The translations under genes were made by a program, and so were the position numbers. From Spirochaeta sp. UBA5339 (GTDB lineage Bacteria; Spirochaetota; Spirochaetia; DSM-2461), in the NCBI GenBank assembly GCA_002408085.1, contig DHQL01000013.1:89273-153272 (forward strand): 64,000 nucleotides of DNA. Direction: 5' to 3'. This document shows positions 42,927 to 51,523 of the stretch, piece by piece (positions within the stretch are counted from its first letter, which is position 1; the number at the start of each line of letters is the position of its first letter). Under the pieces are notes generated by a model. That model searched no databases and had not been told where the DNA came from. It worked only from the letters and a program-made list of their open reading frames with translations.

Positions 42927-44026
42927 ACGTATTTCAGCAGAAACTCGATGGAGTTAAAAACCAGAAGAAGGCGATCCTTAAGAAGGATTACAGCTATAAC
43001 GCCTTCTCCTTTATGATTCTCGGAGTTTTTCTGGCTCTGGGAGCAGCGGCCCAGTATTTTCTGGGAGATCTTTTCGACCTTGAGGAGATTGTCTACTACG
43101 CCATGGGTATTCTGGGTGCCGGCATTGTACTGACCATACTCCCCCTGTGGATTATGAACGTGCTGATGATAATCTGCTCATGGCTTTACCTGCCTGTCGG
43201 CATGGATACTGCCTACTACCTGATGGCCATCGCCGCTTCACTGGGAATTCTCTTTTCCGCCTCCCTGGAGCTGATCTATCAGTGGGACAAGGTTGTAGTA
43301 CTGAGGATGGGGAAGTTCCGCTCCGTACACGGCCCCGGTCTCTTCTTTCTGATGCCCCTGGTCGACCGGGTGGCGGCCTATGTGGATACCCGTATCAGGG
43401 TCACCGACTTCAGTGCCGAACGTACCATCACTAAGGATACCGTTCCTGTACATGTGGATGCCCTCTGTTTCTGGATGGTCTGGGATGCAAAGCAGGCGGT
43501 CCTGGAGGTTGAGAACTTCGAGGAAGCCATAAGCCTCTCCGCACAGACCGCCCTCAGGGATGCCATCGGAAAGCACGATCTTTCTGTGCTTCTGTCGGGG
43601 CGTGAAGAGCTGGGCCACGAGATCCAGCAGGTCCTGGACGCCAAGACCAATCCCTGGGGTGTTACGATCATGTCCATCGAGTTTACCGATGTGATTATTC
43701 CCCGGGAGCTTGAGGATGCCATGAGCAAGAAGGCCCAGGCCGAGCGGGAGAAGCAGTCCCGTATTATCCTGGGTGAGGCGGAAGTCGAGGTGGCCAAGCA
43801 GTTCCGTGAGGCTTCCACCAGTTATGAGGGAAGTCCCGAGGCCCTGCAGCTGCGGGCGATGAATATGGTCTACGAGGGAATCCGCCACAAGGGTTCCATG
43901 ATGATACTGCCGTCCTCCGCACTGGACAGCATGAACCTGGGGGGAACCCTGGGGATGGCGGCAATGCAGAAAAACGTACTTGATTCAGCCGGCAGTGACG
44001 GCAGCGATGAAGGAGATGACAAATGA
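42923..44026 (+). CDS. SPFH/slipin-domain protein with several N-terminal membrane helices
   Basis: The 367-residue protein has an N-terminal membrane region (about 26-113) with three or four helices. An SPFH/band-7 domain follows: YQWDKVVVLRMGKFRSVHGPGLFFLMPLVDRV is the classic slipin start, continuing with TKDTVPVHVDALCFWMVWD to about residue 255. Next are a coiled segment (KKAQAEREKQSRIILGEAEVEVAKQF) and an acidic tail. Slipins form membrane scaffolds in lipid domains. Most have one N-terminal helix; this multi-helix version is unusual. It is embedded in an ABC transporter operon and overlaps both neighbours by four bases, so it probably works with the transporter. Confidence 0.9.
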   Translation: MNVFQQKLDGVKNQKKAILKKDYSYNAFSFMILGVFLALGAAAQYFLGDLFDLEEIVYYAMGILGAGIVLTILPLWIMNVLMIICSWLYLPVGMDTAYYLMAIAASLGILFSASLELIYQWDKVVVLRMGKFRSVHGPGLFFLMPLVDRVAAYVDTRIRVTDFSAERTITKDTVPVHVDALCFWMVWDAKQAVLEVENFEEAISLSAQTALRDAIGKHDLSVLLSGREELGHEIQQVLDAKTNPWGVTIMSIEFTDVIIPRELEDAMSKKAQAEREKQSRIILGEAEVEVAKQFREASTSYEGSPEALQLRAMNMVYEGIRHKGSMMILPSSALDSMNLGGTLGMAAMQKNVLDSAGSDGSDEGDDK

Positions 44027-44700
44027 TAACTATTAAAGGCGTAAGAAAAACATACAAGGCCGGTGATACAGAAGTGAAGGCCCTCAGGGGAATCGATCTT
44101 GAAATCCATAAGGGAGAGTTTATCTCCATCGCCGGACCCTCTGGTTCCGGGAAGACCACTCTGCTGAACCTAATTGGCTGCATCGATACCGTGGACGAGG
44201 GTAAGATCACCATCGACGAAGAGGTCGTTACGGAACTGGACAAGGAAGCCAAGACAAGCTACCGCCGGAACAAGCTAGGCTTTATCTTCCAGAGCTACAA
44301 CCTGATTCCCGTCCTCACGGCCTATGAAAATGTGGCCCTCTCCCTCCAACTTCTGGGCCTGAAGGAGAAGGAGATCAAAGAAAGGACTATGACCATCCTG
44401 AAGGAGGTGGGCCTTGAAGGGATGGAGGACCGCCGTCCCGCCAAGCTTTCGGGAGGACAGCAGCAGCGTGTTGCCGTGGCCCGGGCCCTGGTAAAGAACC
44501 CCCTGATCGTGCTGGCCGATGAACCCACGGCAAACCTGGACTCCCACACCGGTGAGGAGATTCTGAAGCTGATGAAGAAGATGAACGAGAAGCACGGCAC
44601 CACCTTTATCTTTTCCACCCATGACAAGATGGTTATGGAGTATGCGAGCCGCCTGGTGTCCATTCACGACGGTGAGTTTACCTCCGACGAGAGGAGATAG
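44023..44700 (+). CDS. ABC transporter ATPase (MacB/LolD family)
   Basis: The 225-residue ATPase has Walker A GPSGSGKT (38-45), a Q-loop FIFQSYNL, signature LSGGQQQRV (142-150), and Walker B LIVLADEP (161-168). It has the length and signature of the MacB/LolD group, which drives mechanotransmission rather than import. It pairs with the two FtsX-like permeases that follow. ATG 44023 overlaps the SPFH stop by four bases. The LolA-like and outer-membrane genes downstream point to a role in export to or across the outer membrane. Confidence 0.94.
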   Translation: MITIKGVRKTYKAGDTEVKALRGIDLEIHKGEFISIAGPSGSGKTTLLNLIGCIDTVDEGKITIDEEVVTELDKEAKTSYRRNKLGFIFQSYNLIPVLTAYENVALSLQLLGLKEKEIKERTMTILKEVGLEGMEDRRPAKLSGGQQQRVAVARALVKNPLIVLADEPTANLDSHTGEEILKLMKKMNEKHGTTFIFSTHDKMVMEYASRLVSIHDGEFTSDERR

Positions 44701-44702
44701 TC

Positions 44703-45950
44703 ATGAACTTTGTATTCAAGATGGCTGTAAAGAACCTCTTCCGCTACGGAAGACGGACCATAATTACCGCCTCGGCCATTGCCCTTGGGATTATGTGCTT
44801 TATCCTGATGGACTCCCTTCTAAAAGGGCTGGACGAGGACTCCCAGCGGAACCTGATCTGGTACGAGACCGGGTCCGCCGGATTCTTTGACCCCGAGTAC
44901 TGGGGCGATCGTGAGATGCTCCCCCTGGACCGGCCCGTTGCTGACTCCGGGGAGCTTGTGGCGGAACTGAGAGACCGGAACATTGATGCGGTCTCACGGA
45001 TTGACTTTGCCGGTGACCTGATTATCTACAAGGACCCCTTTCCCGAGGACGGGAACCTCCAGGTCAAGGTTACGGGAATCGATGTGGAGCACGACTCCGA
45101 TGTCTTCCGCCTGAAGGACAATGTGGCCCAGGGCCGCTATCTGAAGGCCGGAGAAGAGGGAGTTCTTATGGGACAGTGGCTGGCCCGTGACCTGGGCGCC
45201 GAGGTGGGGTACCCCCTGACCATTGTCACCAAGACCATGGACGGCTACTTTCAGACACTGGACCTTGAGATTGTCGGAATTCTTGAGAGTGAGAACCCCG
45301 TTGTAAACCGCTACGGCATGTATGTCCCTCTGGATACCGTGCGCTACGCCCTGGATATGGATGACTACGCCACCGGCGTCTATGTCTCCCTTCCCCGGGG
45401 TGACCGGGAGGCCGCCGCCCTGCAGAGTCTTGAGCCTCTTGCAGCGGAACGGGGACTGGACCTGCTGGACTGGCGGGTTCTGGGAGCCGACTATGTGGCT
45501 CTTGCAGAGACAAAGCGCTCGGGCAGTTCGTCCATTCTCTTTCTGGTCTTCCTGATTGCCGCCGTAGGTATCTCCAACACCATCCTGATGTCTATCTTCG
45601 AGAGAATCAGGGAGCTGGGGATGATGCGTGCAATGGGTATGAGAAACCGCTCCATTCTGGGGATGTTTGTTATAGAGGCCTCGGGAATCGGTTTTCTCGG
45701 TTCCCTGGGAGGCGTAATTCTGGGAGCTCTGGTAAATCTCTATCTGGTTAATACGGGAATTGATTACAGTGAGATGTTCGAATCGGGTGATATGGGATAC
45801 AGAATCTCGGCCATCGGCTACGGAACATGGGACCCTAACACCTTTATTCTGGCCTTTGTCCTGGGTACCGTGATGGCCCTGGTTGTGGCCTTTCTGCCCA
45901 CCCGCCGTGCCCTGAAGCTGGAGATACCCGTCTGCCTCAGGTACAACTGA
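44703..45950 (+). CDS. FtsX-like ABC permease, first subunit (MacB/LolC type)
   Basis: The 415-residue inner-membrane protein has one N-terminal helix, a periplasmic domain of about 230 residues, and three C-terminal helices with the FtsX motif MSIFERIRELGMMRAMGMRNRSI. This is the MacB/LolC/LolE topology. It forms a heterodimeric transporter with the next gene's product. SD-like GAGGAG lies before ATG 44703, two bases after the ATPase stop. The periplasmic domain would bind the LolA-like partner. Confidence 0.9.
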   Translation: MNFVFKMAVKNLFRYGRRTIITASAIALGIMCFILMDSLLKGLDEDSQRNLIWYETGSAGFFDPEYWGDREMLPLDRPVADSGELVAELRDRNIDAVSRIDFAGDLIIYKDPFPEDGNLQVKVTGIDVEHDSDVFRLKDNVAQGRYLKAGEEGVLMGQWLARDLGAEVGYPLTIVTKTMDGYFQTLDLEIVGILESENPVVNRYGMYVPLDTVRYALDMDDYATGVYVSLPRGDREAAALQSLEPLAAERGLDLLDWRVLGADYVALAETKRSGSSSILFLVFLIAAVGISNTILMSIFERIRELGMMRAMGMRNRSILGMFVIEASGIGFLGSLGGVILGALVNLYLVNTGIDYSEMFESGDMGYRISAIGYGTWDPNTFILAFVLGTVMALVVAFLPTRRALKLEIPVCLRYN

Positions 45951-45969
45951 CGCGGACAAAGGAGTTATG

Positions 45970-47199
45970 ATGAAACTGGGATCTATTGCCTATAGAAATA
46001 TATACAGAAACAAGCGGAGAAGCATTCTCTCGGCCACCGCCATTATGGTGGCGTCCATGAGTATCGTCCTTCTCTTCTCCCTTCTGACGGGGATGCAGGG
46101 AGACCTCTCCTACAATCTGCAGACCTATGCCACCGGAGCCGTCAGGATCAGGGATGCCGAGTTCAGCCGCAACGAGCGCCTCAACCCGATGCATCTGACC
46201 ATTGAGAATGTGGACCGACTGACCGAAGAGCTTCTGGCTACACCCGGGGTGTCCGTTGTCAGCCCCCGGATCAGTTTTCCCGCACGAATCTACCGGGGGG
46301 ATGAGACCTACACCTCCCAGGGAGTGGGGCTGAATTTCGATACCGAAGCCCTCTATCAGGACCTGGGACCCGAAGTCCTGCAGAAAGGCAGGCTCCCCGA
46401 GGCCGGAAAGAACGAGGCCCTTCTGGGTTACAAACTGGCCGGGAAGGCGGGAGTTGACATCGGTGACCGGATCACTCTTATGTCCACCACAGCCAGCCGC
46501 GGTACCAACGCCATTACCTTTGAAGTAGTGGGACTGGCGGTCTTCCCCATGACGGCCACCAACGAGACCACCTTCTACGCCCCTCTGGATCGGGTTCAGT
46601 ACTTTCTGAAAATGGACGATCAGGTGAAGGAGGTCCTTGTAAAAACAGATGTCGGCGTGGATACGAAGATGATGGCCGAAACTCTGAAGACCACTCTCAC
46701 CGATGTGGATGAACTTGAAATCATCGACTGGACCTCCATCAGCACCAGCTACTCCTTTATAGAGCTGGCCGCTGCGGTCTACAACATTGTAGCCCTGTTC
46801 TTCTTCTTCCTGGCTTCTACGGTTATTCTGAACACTACCATTATGGTGATCTTCGAGAGGATGAAGGAGATCGGGACCCTGAACGCCATGGGAATGAGCG
46901 GAAAGGATCTTGTGCGCCTCTTCTTCCTTGAGTCCCTCTATATTGCCGTCATCGGATCGGTAATCGGCGTTGTCCTTGGAATTATTATTACTCAGATTCT
47001 GACCAGAACCGGAATCAATCTGGGCGCCGCAATGGACGGTGTGGACTTTGATATCTCATCGGTCCTCTATCCCCGGCTCAGTCTGAAGTCAACAGTGCTG
47101 GTTTTCTTCTACTCGGTTGTTGTGGCATCAGTTGTATCGATATTCCCCTCCCGCAGGGCCAGCCGGATCGAACCGGTTGAGGCGCTCCGGGCGGTTTAA
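45970..47199 (+). CDS. FtsX-like ABC permease, second subunit (MacB/LolE type)
   Basis: The 409-residue inner-membrane protein has the same four-helix plan as the previous subunit. The C-terminal FtsX loop reads VIFERMKEIGTLNAMGMSGKDL, and the end FPSRRASRIEPVEAL matches MacB/LolE proteins. I chose ATG 45970, five bases after GGAG; the ATG one codon earlier is too close to it. A heterodimer with the preceding subunit is expected. Confidence 0.9.
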   Translation: MKLGSIAYRNIYRNKRRSILSATAIMVASMSIVLLFSLLTGMQGDLSYNLQTYATGAVRIRDAEFSRNERLNPMHLTIENVDRLTEELLATPGVSVVSPRISFPARIYRGDETYTSQGVGLNFDTEALYQDLGPEVLQKGRLPEAGKNEALLGYKLAGKAGVDIGDRITLMSTTASRGTNAITFEVVGLAVFPMTATNETTFYAPLDRVQYFLKMDDQVKEVLVKTDVGVDTKMMAETLKTTLTDVDELEIIDWTSISTSYSFIELAAAVYNIVALFFFFLASTVILNTTIMVIFERMKEIGTLNAMGMSGKDLVRLFFLESLYIAVIGSVIGVVLGIIITQILTRTGINLGAAMDGVDFDISSVLYPRLSLKSTVLVFFYSVVVASVVSIFPSRRASRIEPVEALRAV

Positions 47200-47210
47200 G
47201 GAGTTCTTAT

Positions 47211-47951
47211 ATGAATAAAAAAATGATTGCAGTTGCAGGAGCTTTCCTCCTGTTTATGACGGCTCTTCTGCCTGCACAGACGGCGGATGAGATTATCAGG
47301 GAGATGGACAATCTTCAGTCCTTTGATTCCCTCAAGGTGACAGGGTCCATGATCACCACTGACCGCTTCGGCACCAAGAAGATTGACTATATCAGCTGGT
47401 CCGAGGGGGATGACCAGTTTATCATCGAGTTCACCTCCGCCGCCGAGCTGGGGCAGAAGATCCTCCGTACAAGTGAAGAACTTTTTCTCTACTACCCAGA
47501 CGCCGAGGAGATTATCCGCCTTCAGGGTGCGGCCCTGAGGCAGTCCATGATGGGCACCGATATCTCCTACGAGGATATGACCGAGGGCAATGACACCCTG
47601 GCCAAGTACAACGCGGAGCTTATGGGCTCAGAAGTGGTAAATGGACATGACTGCTGGGTCATCGAGCTTGTGGCAAAGACACGGAAGGTTCCCTATCCCA
47701 TGCAGAAGGTGTGGGTGGCCAAGGATACCTATATCCCCGAGAAGGGACAGTACTTCTCCAAGTCCGGCAAGCTCCTGAAGGAGATGCAGGTTCTTGAAGT
47801 GCAGGAAGTGAAGGGGAGAATCTTGATCTCCCGGATGGTACTGGAGGACAAGCTGAAGAAGAACTCCAGCACCGAGATGATTATGGACGAGGTTGAGACC
47901 AATCCCGTACTGGGACGGGACTTCTTCAGCCTGGATCAGCTGGCCTGGTAG
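47211..47951 (+). CDS. LolA-like outer-membrane lipoprotein-sorting protein
   Basis: The 246-residue periplasmic protein has a signal peptide (about 1-23) and the half-barrel family fold known as LolA-like/outer-membrane lipoprotein-sorting (PF17131-like). Visible elements are SWSEGDDQFIIEFTSAAELGQKILRTSEELFLYYP, then RLQGAALRQSMMGTDISYEDM, and SEVVNGHDCWVIELVAK. Relatives carry hydrophobic cargo from an inner-membrane ABC transporter toward the outer membrane. It lies directly after both permeases and before the barrel gene. The cargo (lipoprotein, lipid or other) is not indicated. Confidence 0.87.
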   Translation: MNKKMIAVAGAFLLFMTALLPAQTADEIIREMDNLQSFDSLKVTGSMITTDRFGTKKIDYISWSEGDDQFIIEFTSAAELGQKILRTSEELFLYYPDAEEIIRLQGAALRQSMMGTDISYEDMTEGNDTLAKYNAELMGSEVVNGHDCWVIELVAKTRKVPYPMQKVWVAKDTYIPEKGQYFSKSGKLLKEMQVLEVQEVKGRILISRMVLEDKLKKNSSTEMIMDEVETNPVLGRDFFSLDQLAW

Positions 47952-48061
47952 AGGCCGCAGGGCCCCAGGCTGACAGCTCGGAGCTGCACCTTTGAGCGGT
48001 CGGCCCTGAGCTGCCAGCCCGAATCCTCCCCGCAGAACCTTACGTATCAAGGAGAATGTAA

Positions 48062-49246
48062 ATGAAAAAAATCTTTGCCCTGGCCCTTCTGCTTTTTCCC
48101 CTGGCCGCCCTGAGCGCCGAGGTGCAGACCGTTTCCAGTCTGGAGTTCTACAATACCGTCTACCGGGGAATTGATGAATTTTACTATGTTCCCAGCGGCA
48201 AGGCGTCTCTCTCCTTCCGGGCTCCCCGGAGCAGCAATGTCTACGGCCATACGGAGCTGGAGTTCTATCCCATGGACCTCTACGGCGGCAACCCTGCCGA
48301 TGTGCCGGTTCTGGATGTGAAGCGCGCCTATGTGAGGGCCCGGTTTCCCGGCTTTCGTATGACCCTGGGGAAGACACGCCTTGCCTGGGGGCAGGGCTCA
48401 GTTTTCAATGCCGGAGACATCCTCTTCGGCAGCCTCAATCCCGTACTGGACCTGACCCAGAGCGAACTGCGCTCGGACACCGCATGGCTGACTTCGGTCA
48501 ATGTGCCCCTGGGGAACTTCTCCTTTGTAGAAGCCGTGATTCTGCCTCCCGCCTTTGTAATGGGGGAAGACAAGGACGGCAATACCACGGTTAGTGCTGA
48601 GGGCCTGGACAAGACCTCCATCGGAGGGCGGTTCTACTTTCTGGCGGGAGGAATCAAGTTCGAAGGGGGCTATCTCTACAAGGGGCAGAACACCGTGGAT
48701 GAGGGTGTTGTAGGACACCGTCCCTATATCAGTCTTCAGGGGAATATCGGTCCCGACTGGTATCTCTCCAGCTCACTGGCCATCCCCACGGAAAAGCAGA
48801 GGGCCGATAATCCGACTCTGGCAGACTGGAAGGAGAGCTGGATCATCTCTCTGGGGCTCTTTCATATGCAGGAGATCAATAGGAACAACACCCTCAATAT
48901 GAGGCTGGAGACCCTCTTTCTTCCCTACCAGAACTGGGAGAATCAGGGCACCATGGACGCGGTCTACGGATTTTATCTCTATCCGGAGCTCTCCTGGGTA
49001 ACAGGGAGCGGTACCTACTACTCCCTGCAGTCTGTTATCTCTCCCCTGGACGCCTCAGCCATGATCACCGGCGGGGCGGGGTGGAATATCTTTCAGGGCT
49101 TCTACCTGATCGCCTACGCCACCTTTATGGTGGGGGACGATGCGGCCACATTTGCCTGGGACCGCTCGGATGTATGGGACACCGATATCATGGGTGATAC
49201 GGTGAACGGCATGTCCTTTATGGCTGGTATCAGATACACCTTCTGA
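48062..49246 (+). CDS. Outer-membrane beta-barrel protein (DUF1302-like)
   Basis: The 394-residue protein has a signal peptide (MKKIFALALLLFPLAALSA) and amphipathic strands to the end, closing with an aromatic terminus RYTF, as outer-membrane barrels do. TLGKTRLAWGQGSVFNAGDIL resembles DUF1302-type porins. It is the last gene of the GntR-SPFH-ABC-LolA operon and would be the outer-membrane receiving or channel component. AAGGAG precedes ATG 48062. A 110-base gap with GC-rich stem-loops separates it from the LolA-like gene. Confidence 0.85.
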   Translation: MKKIFALALLLFPLAALSAEVQTVSSLEFYNTVYRGIDEFYYVPSGKASLSFRAPRSSNVYGHTELEFYPMDLYGGNPADVPVLDVKRAYVRARFPGFRMTLGKTRLAWGQGSVFNAGDILFGSLNPVLDLTQSELRSDTAWLTSVNVPLGNFSFVEAVILPPAFVMGEDKDGNTTVSAEGLDKTSIGGRFYFLAGGIKFEGGYLYKGQNTVDEGVVGHRPYISLQGNIGPDWYLSSSLAIPTEKQRADNPTLADWKESWIISLGLFHMQEINRNNTLNMRLETLFLPYQNWENQGTMDAVYGFYLYPELSWVTGSGTYYSLQSVISPLDASAMITGGAGWNIFQGFYLIAYATFMVGDDAATFAWDRSDVWDTDIMGDTVNGMSFMAGIRYTF

Positions 49247-49280
49247 TGCGGGCGATTTCACTGCAGGATAGCTTATGGAG

Positions 49281-49309
49281 TTGACTATATGGCCTGAAAG
49301 GCTGATAAT
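49281..49309 (+). promoter_or_regulatory. Promoter of the candidate small RNA
   Basis: TTGACT (49281-49286), 17 bases, then GATAAT (49304-49309). This is a strong sigma-70-like promoter in an intergenic gap between convergent genes, where no protein start follows. It predicts transcription from about 49316. Confidence 0.6.
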
Positions 49310-49315
49310 ATATGT

Positions 49316-49371
49316 GTTCGGGTCGAGGCCCGAGCAGCCCGGCCCCGGTACTACTGGGGCTTTGATTTTTT
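49316..49371 (+). ncRNA. Candidate small RNA, about 55 nt
   Basis: From the predicted start near 49316 the RNA would have one short hairpin (TCGGG and CCCGA around six bases, 49318-49333). It would end in a second stem (GCCCC 49342-49346, GGGGC 49356-49360) followed by a T-rich tail (TTTGATTTTTT, 49361-49371). No open frame of meaningful length lies inside. A promoter, a compact structure and a terminator together make a sensible free-standing small RNA. The targets are unknown. Confidence 0.5.
49342..49371 (+). terminator. Terminator after the outer-membrane protein gene / small RNA
   Basis: A GCCCC-GGGGC stem with an intervening nine-base loop is followed by TTTGATTTTTT. It ends both the candidate small RNA and any read-through from the SPFH/ABC operon. 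Confidence 0.65.
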
Positions 49372-49435
49372 ATAAAGCCTCCATGAGTGGAGTTTTCTTT
49401 CAAAGATAAAAATCAAATGGTTTGGTTTCCGCTTT

Positions 49436-50257
49436 TCAAAGACTGCGGAAAGTGCCGCTGCCGGTCATACGGATCTCCCTCAGGCGGACGCCGTCCCTGA
49501 GCAGAACATCACCGCTGCCGCTGATTCTAATCCATGCCTCATGGGAATCAAGCCTGTCCCCCAGGATTTTCCCGGACCCCGTTGTTTGAAGATTTGCCCT
49601 GCCGCAGCGGCCGCTGACCCTCAGGTCTCCCGAGCCGCTCAGGGAGGCTGACAATTTCTCCACGGAAATACCGCTTCTTAGGGATCCTGAACCTGTCTGT
49701 TTGATAACCAGTTCATCGGTTCTGATATTTGAGCCCAGATAATCTCCTGATCCGCTGATATGAATTTCTGTACTGAGTTCCGTTGCGAGTTCCTCTATCC
49801 TGATCCTGCCTGAACCGCTTGCTCTGCACTCCATCTTCATTGCATTCAAACCCTGAATATTGATCTCACCGGAGCCGGTGTTTCTGATAAGGGCATAGTC
49901 AAGATTCCAGTAGTCTGTGGAGGAAAGTATCCCTGAAGAATTCAGCTTTATGGTTTCCCAGCGGGGCATGGTGATACGGATTGATATCTCATCGGACTTT
50001 CTGATCCACCCGCCACGGGAGCGGATAATCAGGGTTCCTCTATCTGTATAGACATCCAGTTGTGAGGTATGACCCTCACTCATGGTAATATCCACAGTGC
50101 ATCTGCTCCCTCTGACTAGTTCAGTTTTCGCAGGAACTTCAATAGAGAGGGAGTGAAAATCTCCCAGACTGTCCTGTGAAGAGTCCGGATGTCCTGTTCC
50201 CTGAACCGAAATCAGGGCTGTCAGACTCAGTATCAGAATCAAAGCACTCTTTTTCAT
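49436..50257 (-). CDS. Secreted DUF2807/GIN-domain protein
   Basis: The 273-residue protein has a signal peptide and a parallel beta-helix made of repeats with GSG turns (for example NTGSGEINIQG, SGSGRIRIEE, TGSGSLRSG, SGSGDVLLRD). This is the GIN-domain/DUF2807 pattern found in putative surface adhesins. I start at ATG 50257, with AGAGG five bases upstream; a GTG two codons earlier is possible. It is divergent from the AbrB-family gene. The function is likely surface-associated and not otherwise assignable. Confidence 0.85.
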   Translation of the reverse strand: MKKSALILILSLTALISVQGTGHPDSSQDSLGDFHSLSIEVPAKTELVRGSRCTVDITMSEGHTSQLDVYTDRGTLIIRSRGGWIRKSDEISIRITMPRWETIKLNSSGILSSTDYWNLDYALIRNTGSGEINIQGLNAMKMECRASGSGRIRIEELATELSTEIHISGSGDYLGSNIRTDELVIKQTGSGSLRSGISVEKLSASLSGSGDLRVSGRCGRANLQTTGSGKILGDRLDSHEAWIRISGSGDVLLRDGVRLREIRMTGSGTFRSL

Positions 50258-50331
50258 ATCCACCTCTTTTATCTTTATTACTTGAACCCCTCAGTGGTGG
50301 GAATCTGTTACATATTCAGACAATTTCACTA

Positions 50332-50359
50332 TTGCATAATCCTGCAAATGGTATACAAT
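50332..50359 (+). promoter_or_regulatory. Promoter giving a near-leaderless AbrB-family mRNA
   Basis: TTGCAT (50332-50337), 16 bases, then TACAAT (50354-50359). The predicted start near 50366 is only about three bases before ATG 50369, and no ribosome site is visible upstream. Confidence 0.5.
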
Positions 50360-50368
50360 ATACAATCA

Positions 50369-51442
50369 ATGAAGATATCCGGATTATTGAGGTGGGGTCT
50401 CCTGTCTCTTCTTTCACTCACCATTACGTTAGTTCTGCTGGCCCTGAGACTGCCTGCCGCTCTTCTTCTCGGCCCGATGATTGCCGCAGTTCTGCTGGCT
50501 TCCCGGGGTATCCCGTATCAGATTAACAAAAGGGTCTTTCTAACGGCCCAGGGGATTGTGGGACTGATGATTGCCGGACAGCTGCCTACCGAGGCTCTCG
50601 GCGGTGTAGTCGGTAATCTACCTGTGTTTGTTCTGGGGACTCTTTTTACAATTGCCGCTTCGGCGCTGCTGGGGAAAGTTCTTTCGGCCCACGCCCTTCT
50701 TCCGGGAAGCACTGCTGTCTGGGGAACCTCTCCCGGCGCGGCATCGGTTATGACTATTATGTCCGAGTCCTTCGGCGGAGATATCCGTCTTGTCGCTTTT
50801 ATGCAGTACCTCCGGGTTGTCTGCTGTGCTCTCTGGGCTTCGGTTCTGGGACGGTTTATCGGAGGCGTCGGCAGCAGGGGTGGCAGTATTCTGCCGGATC
50901 TGTTTTCTTCCCCCATGACGGTGCAGATCTTTATTCTGATTGTACTGATTGTTGCAGTGACACAGTATCTGGGAAAGGCTTTGAAGATACCCGGTGGAGC
51001 CCTTATCCTTCCCATAATTGCAGGTCTGGTTCTGAAGGCCTCAGGGGTCAGCACCATGGAGATCCCTCTCTGGTTTCTTCTTCCCTCCTATATCTTTCTG
51101 GGCTGGGCCATCGGATCACGGTTTACAAAAGAGGTATTTCATCATGCCGCAAAACTCTTTCCCTATATACTGGGTTCCATTCTTCTGCTCATAGGAATCA
51201 ACTCTCTCTTCGGACTGCTGATTATGAAATGGGCTGGTGTGGATCTTCTGACGGCCCTGCTGGCAACGAGCCCCGGGGGAGCCGATTCGGTAGCCATAAT
51301 AGCAGCATCCACTGAGGTGGATGTCGCCTTTGTCATGTCCATGCAGATCACCCGGTTCTTTCTGGTTCTTATGCTGAGTCCGGTACTGGCCAGAAAGCTC
51401 TCCGGGAAAATATCTGAAAAAAAAGGGCAGGAAGCGCAGTAA
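50369..51442 (+). CDS. AbrB-family membrane protein (PF05145 type)
   Basis: The 357-residue membrane protein has about 10-11 helices in two related halves. The hallmarks are ALRLPAALLLGPMIAAVLLASRG and LPGSTAVWGTSPGAASVMTIMSESFGGD, repeated in the second half as ATSPGGADSVAIIAASTEVDVAFVMSMQ. This is the AbrB (formerly ammonia-monooxygenase-like) membrane family of unknown transport function. I start at ATG 50369, since the predicted -10 box sits just upstream and the residues encoded further upstream are not family-like. There is no Shine-Dalgarno. Confidence 0.87.
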   Translation: MKISGLLRWGLLSLLSLTITLVLLALRLPAALLLGPMIAAVLLASRGIPYQINKRVFLTAQGIVGLMIAGQLPTEALGGVVGNLPVFVLGTLFTIAASALLGKVLSAHALLPGSTAVWGTSPGAASVMTIMSESFGGDIRLVAFMQYLRVVCCALWASVLGRFIGGVGSRGGSILPDLFSSPMTVQIFILIVLIVAVTQYLGKALKIPGGALILPIIAGLVLKASGVSTMEIPLWFLLPSYIFLGWAIGSRFTKEVFHHAAKLFPYILGSILLLIGINSLFGLLIMKWAGVDLLTALLATSPGGADSVAIIAASTEVDVAFVMSMQITRFFLVLMLSPVLARKLSGKISEKKGQEAQ

Positions 51443-51487
51443 CACTGCAGCCTCCTGCCCCAAAGGGTGGCTTTACTTTCTCGTCCC

Positions 51488-51516
51488 GATCGGAAAAGCT
51501 CCCGATCCGGTCTGTT
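51488..51516 (+). terminator. Terminator between the AbrB-family and serA genes
   Basis: GATCGG (51488-51493) pairs with CCGATC (51502-51507) in an imperfect GC-rich stem. A T-run follows (51513-51518). Confidence 0.5.
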
Positions 51517-51523
51517 TTTCAAT

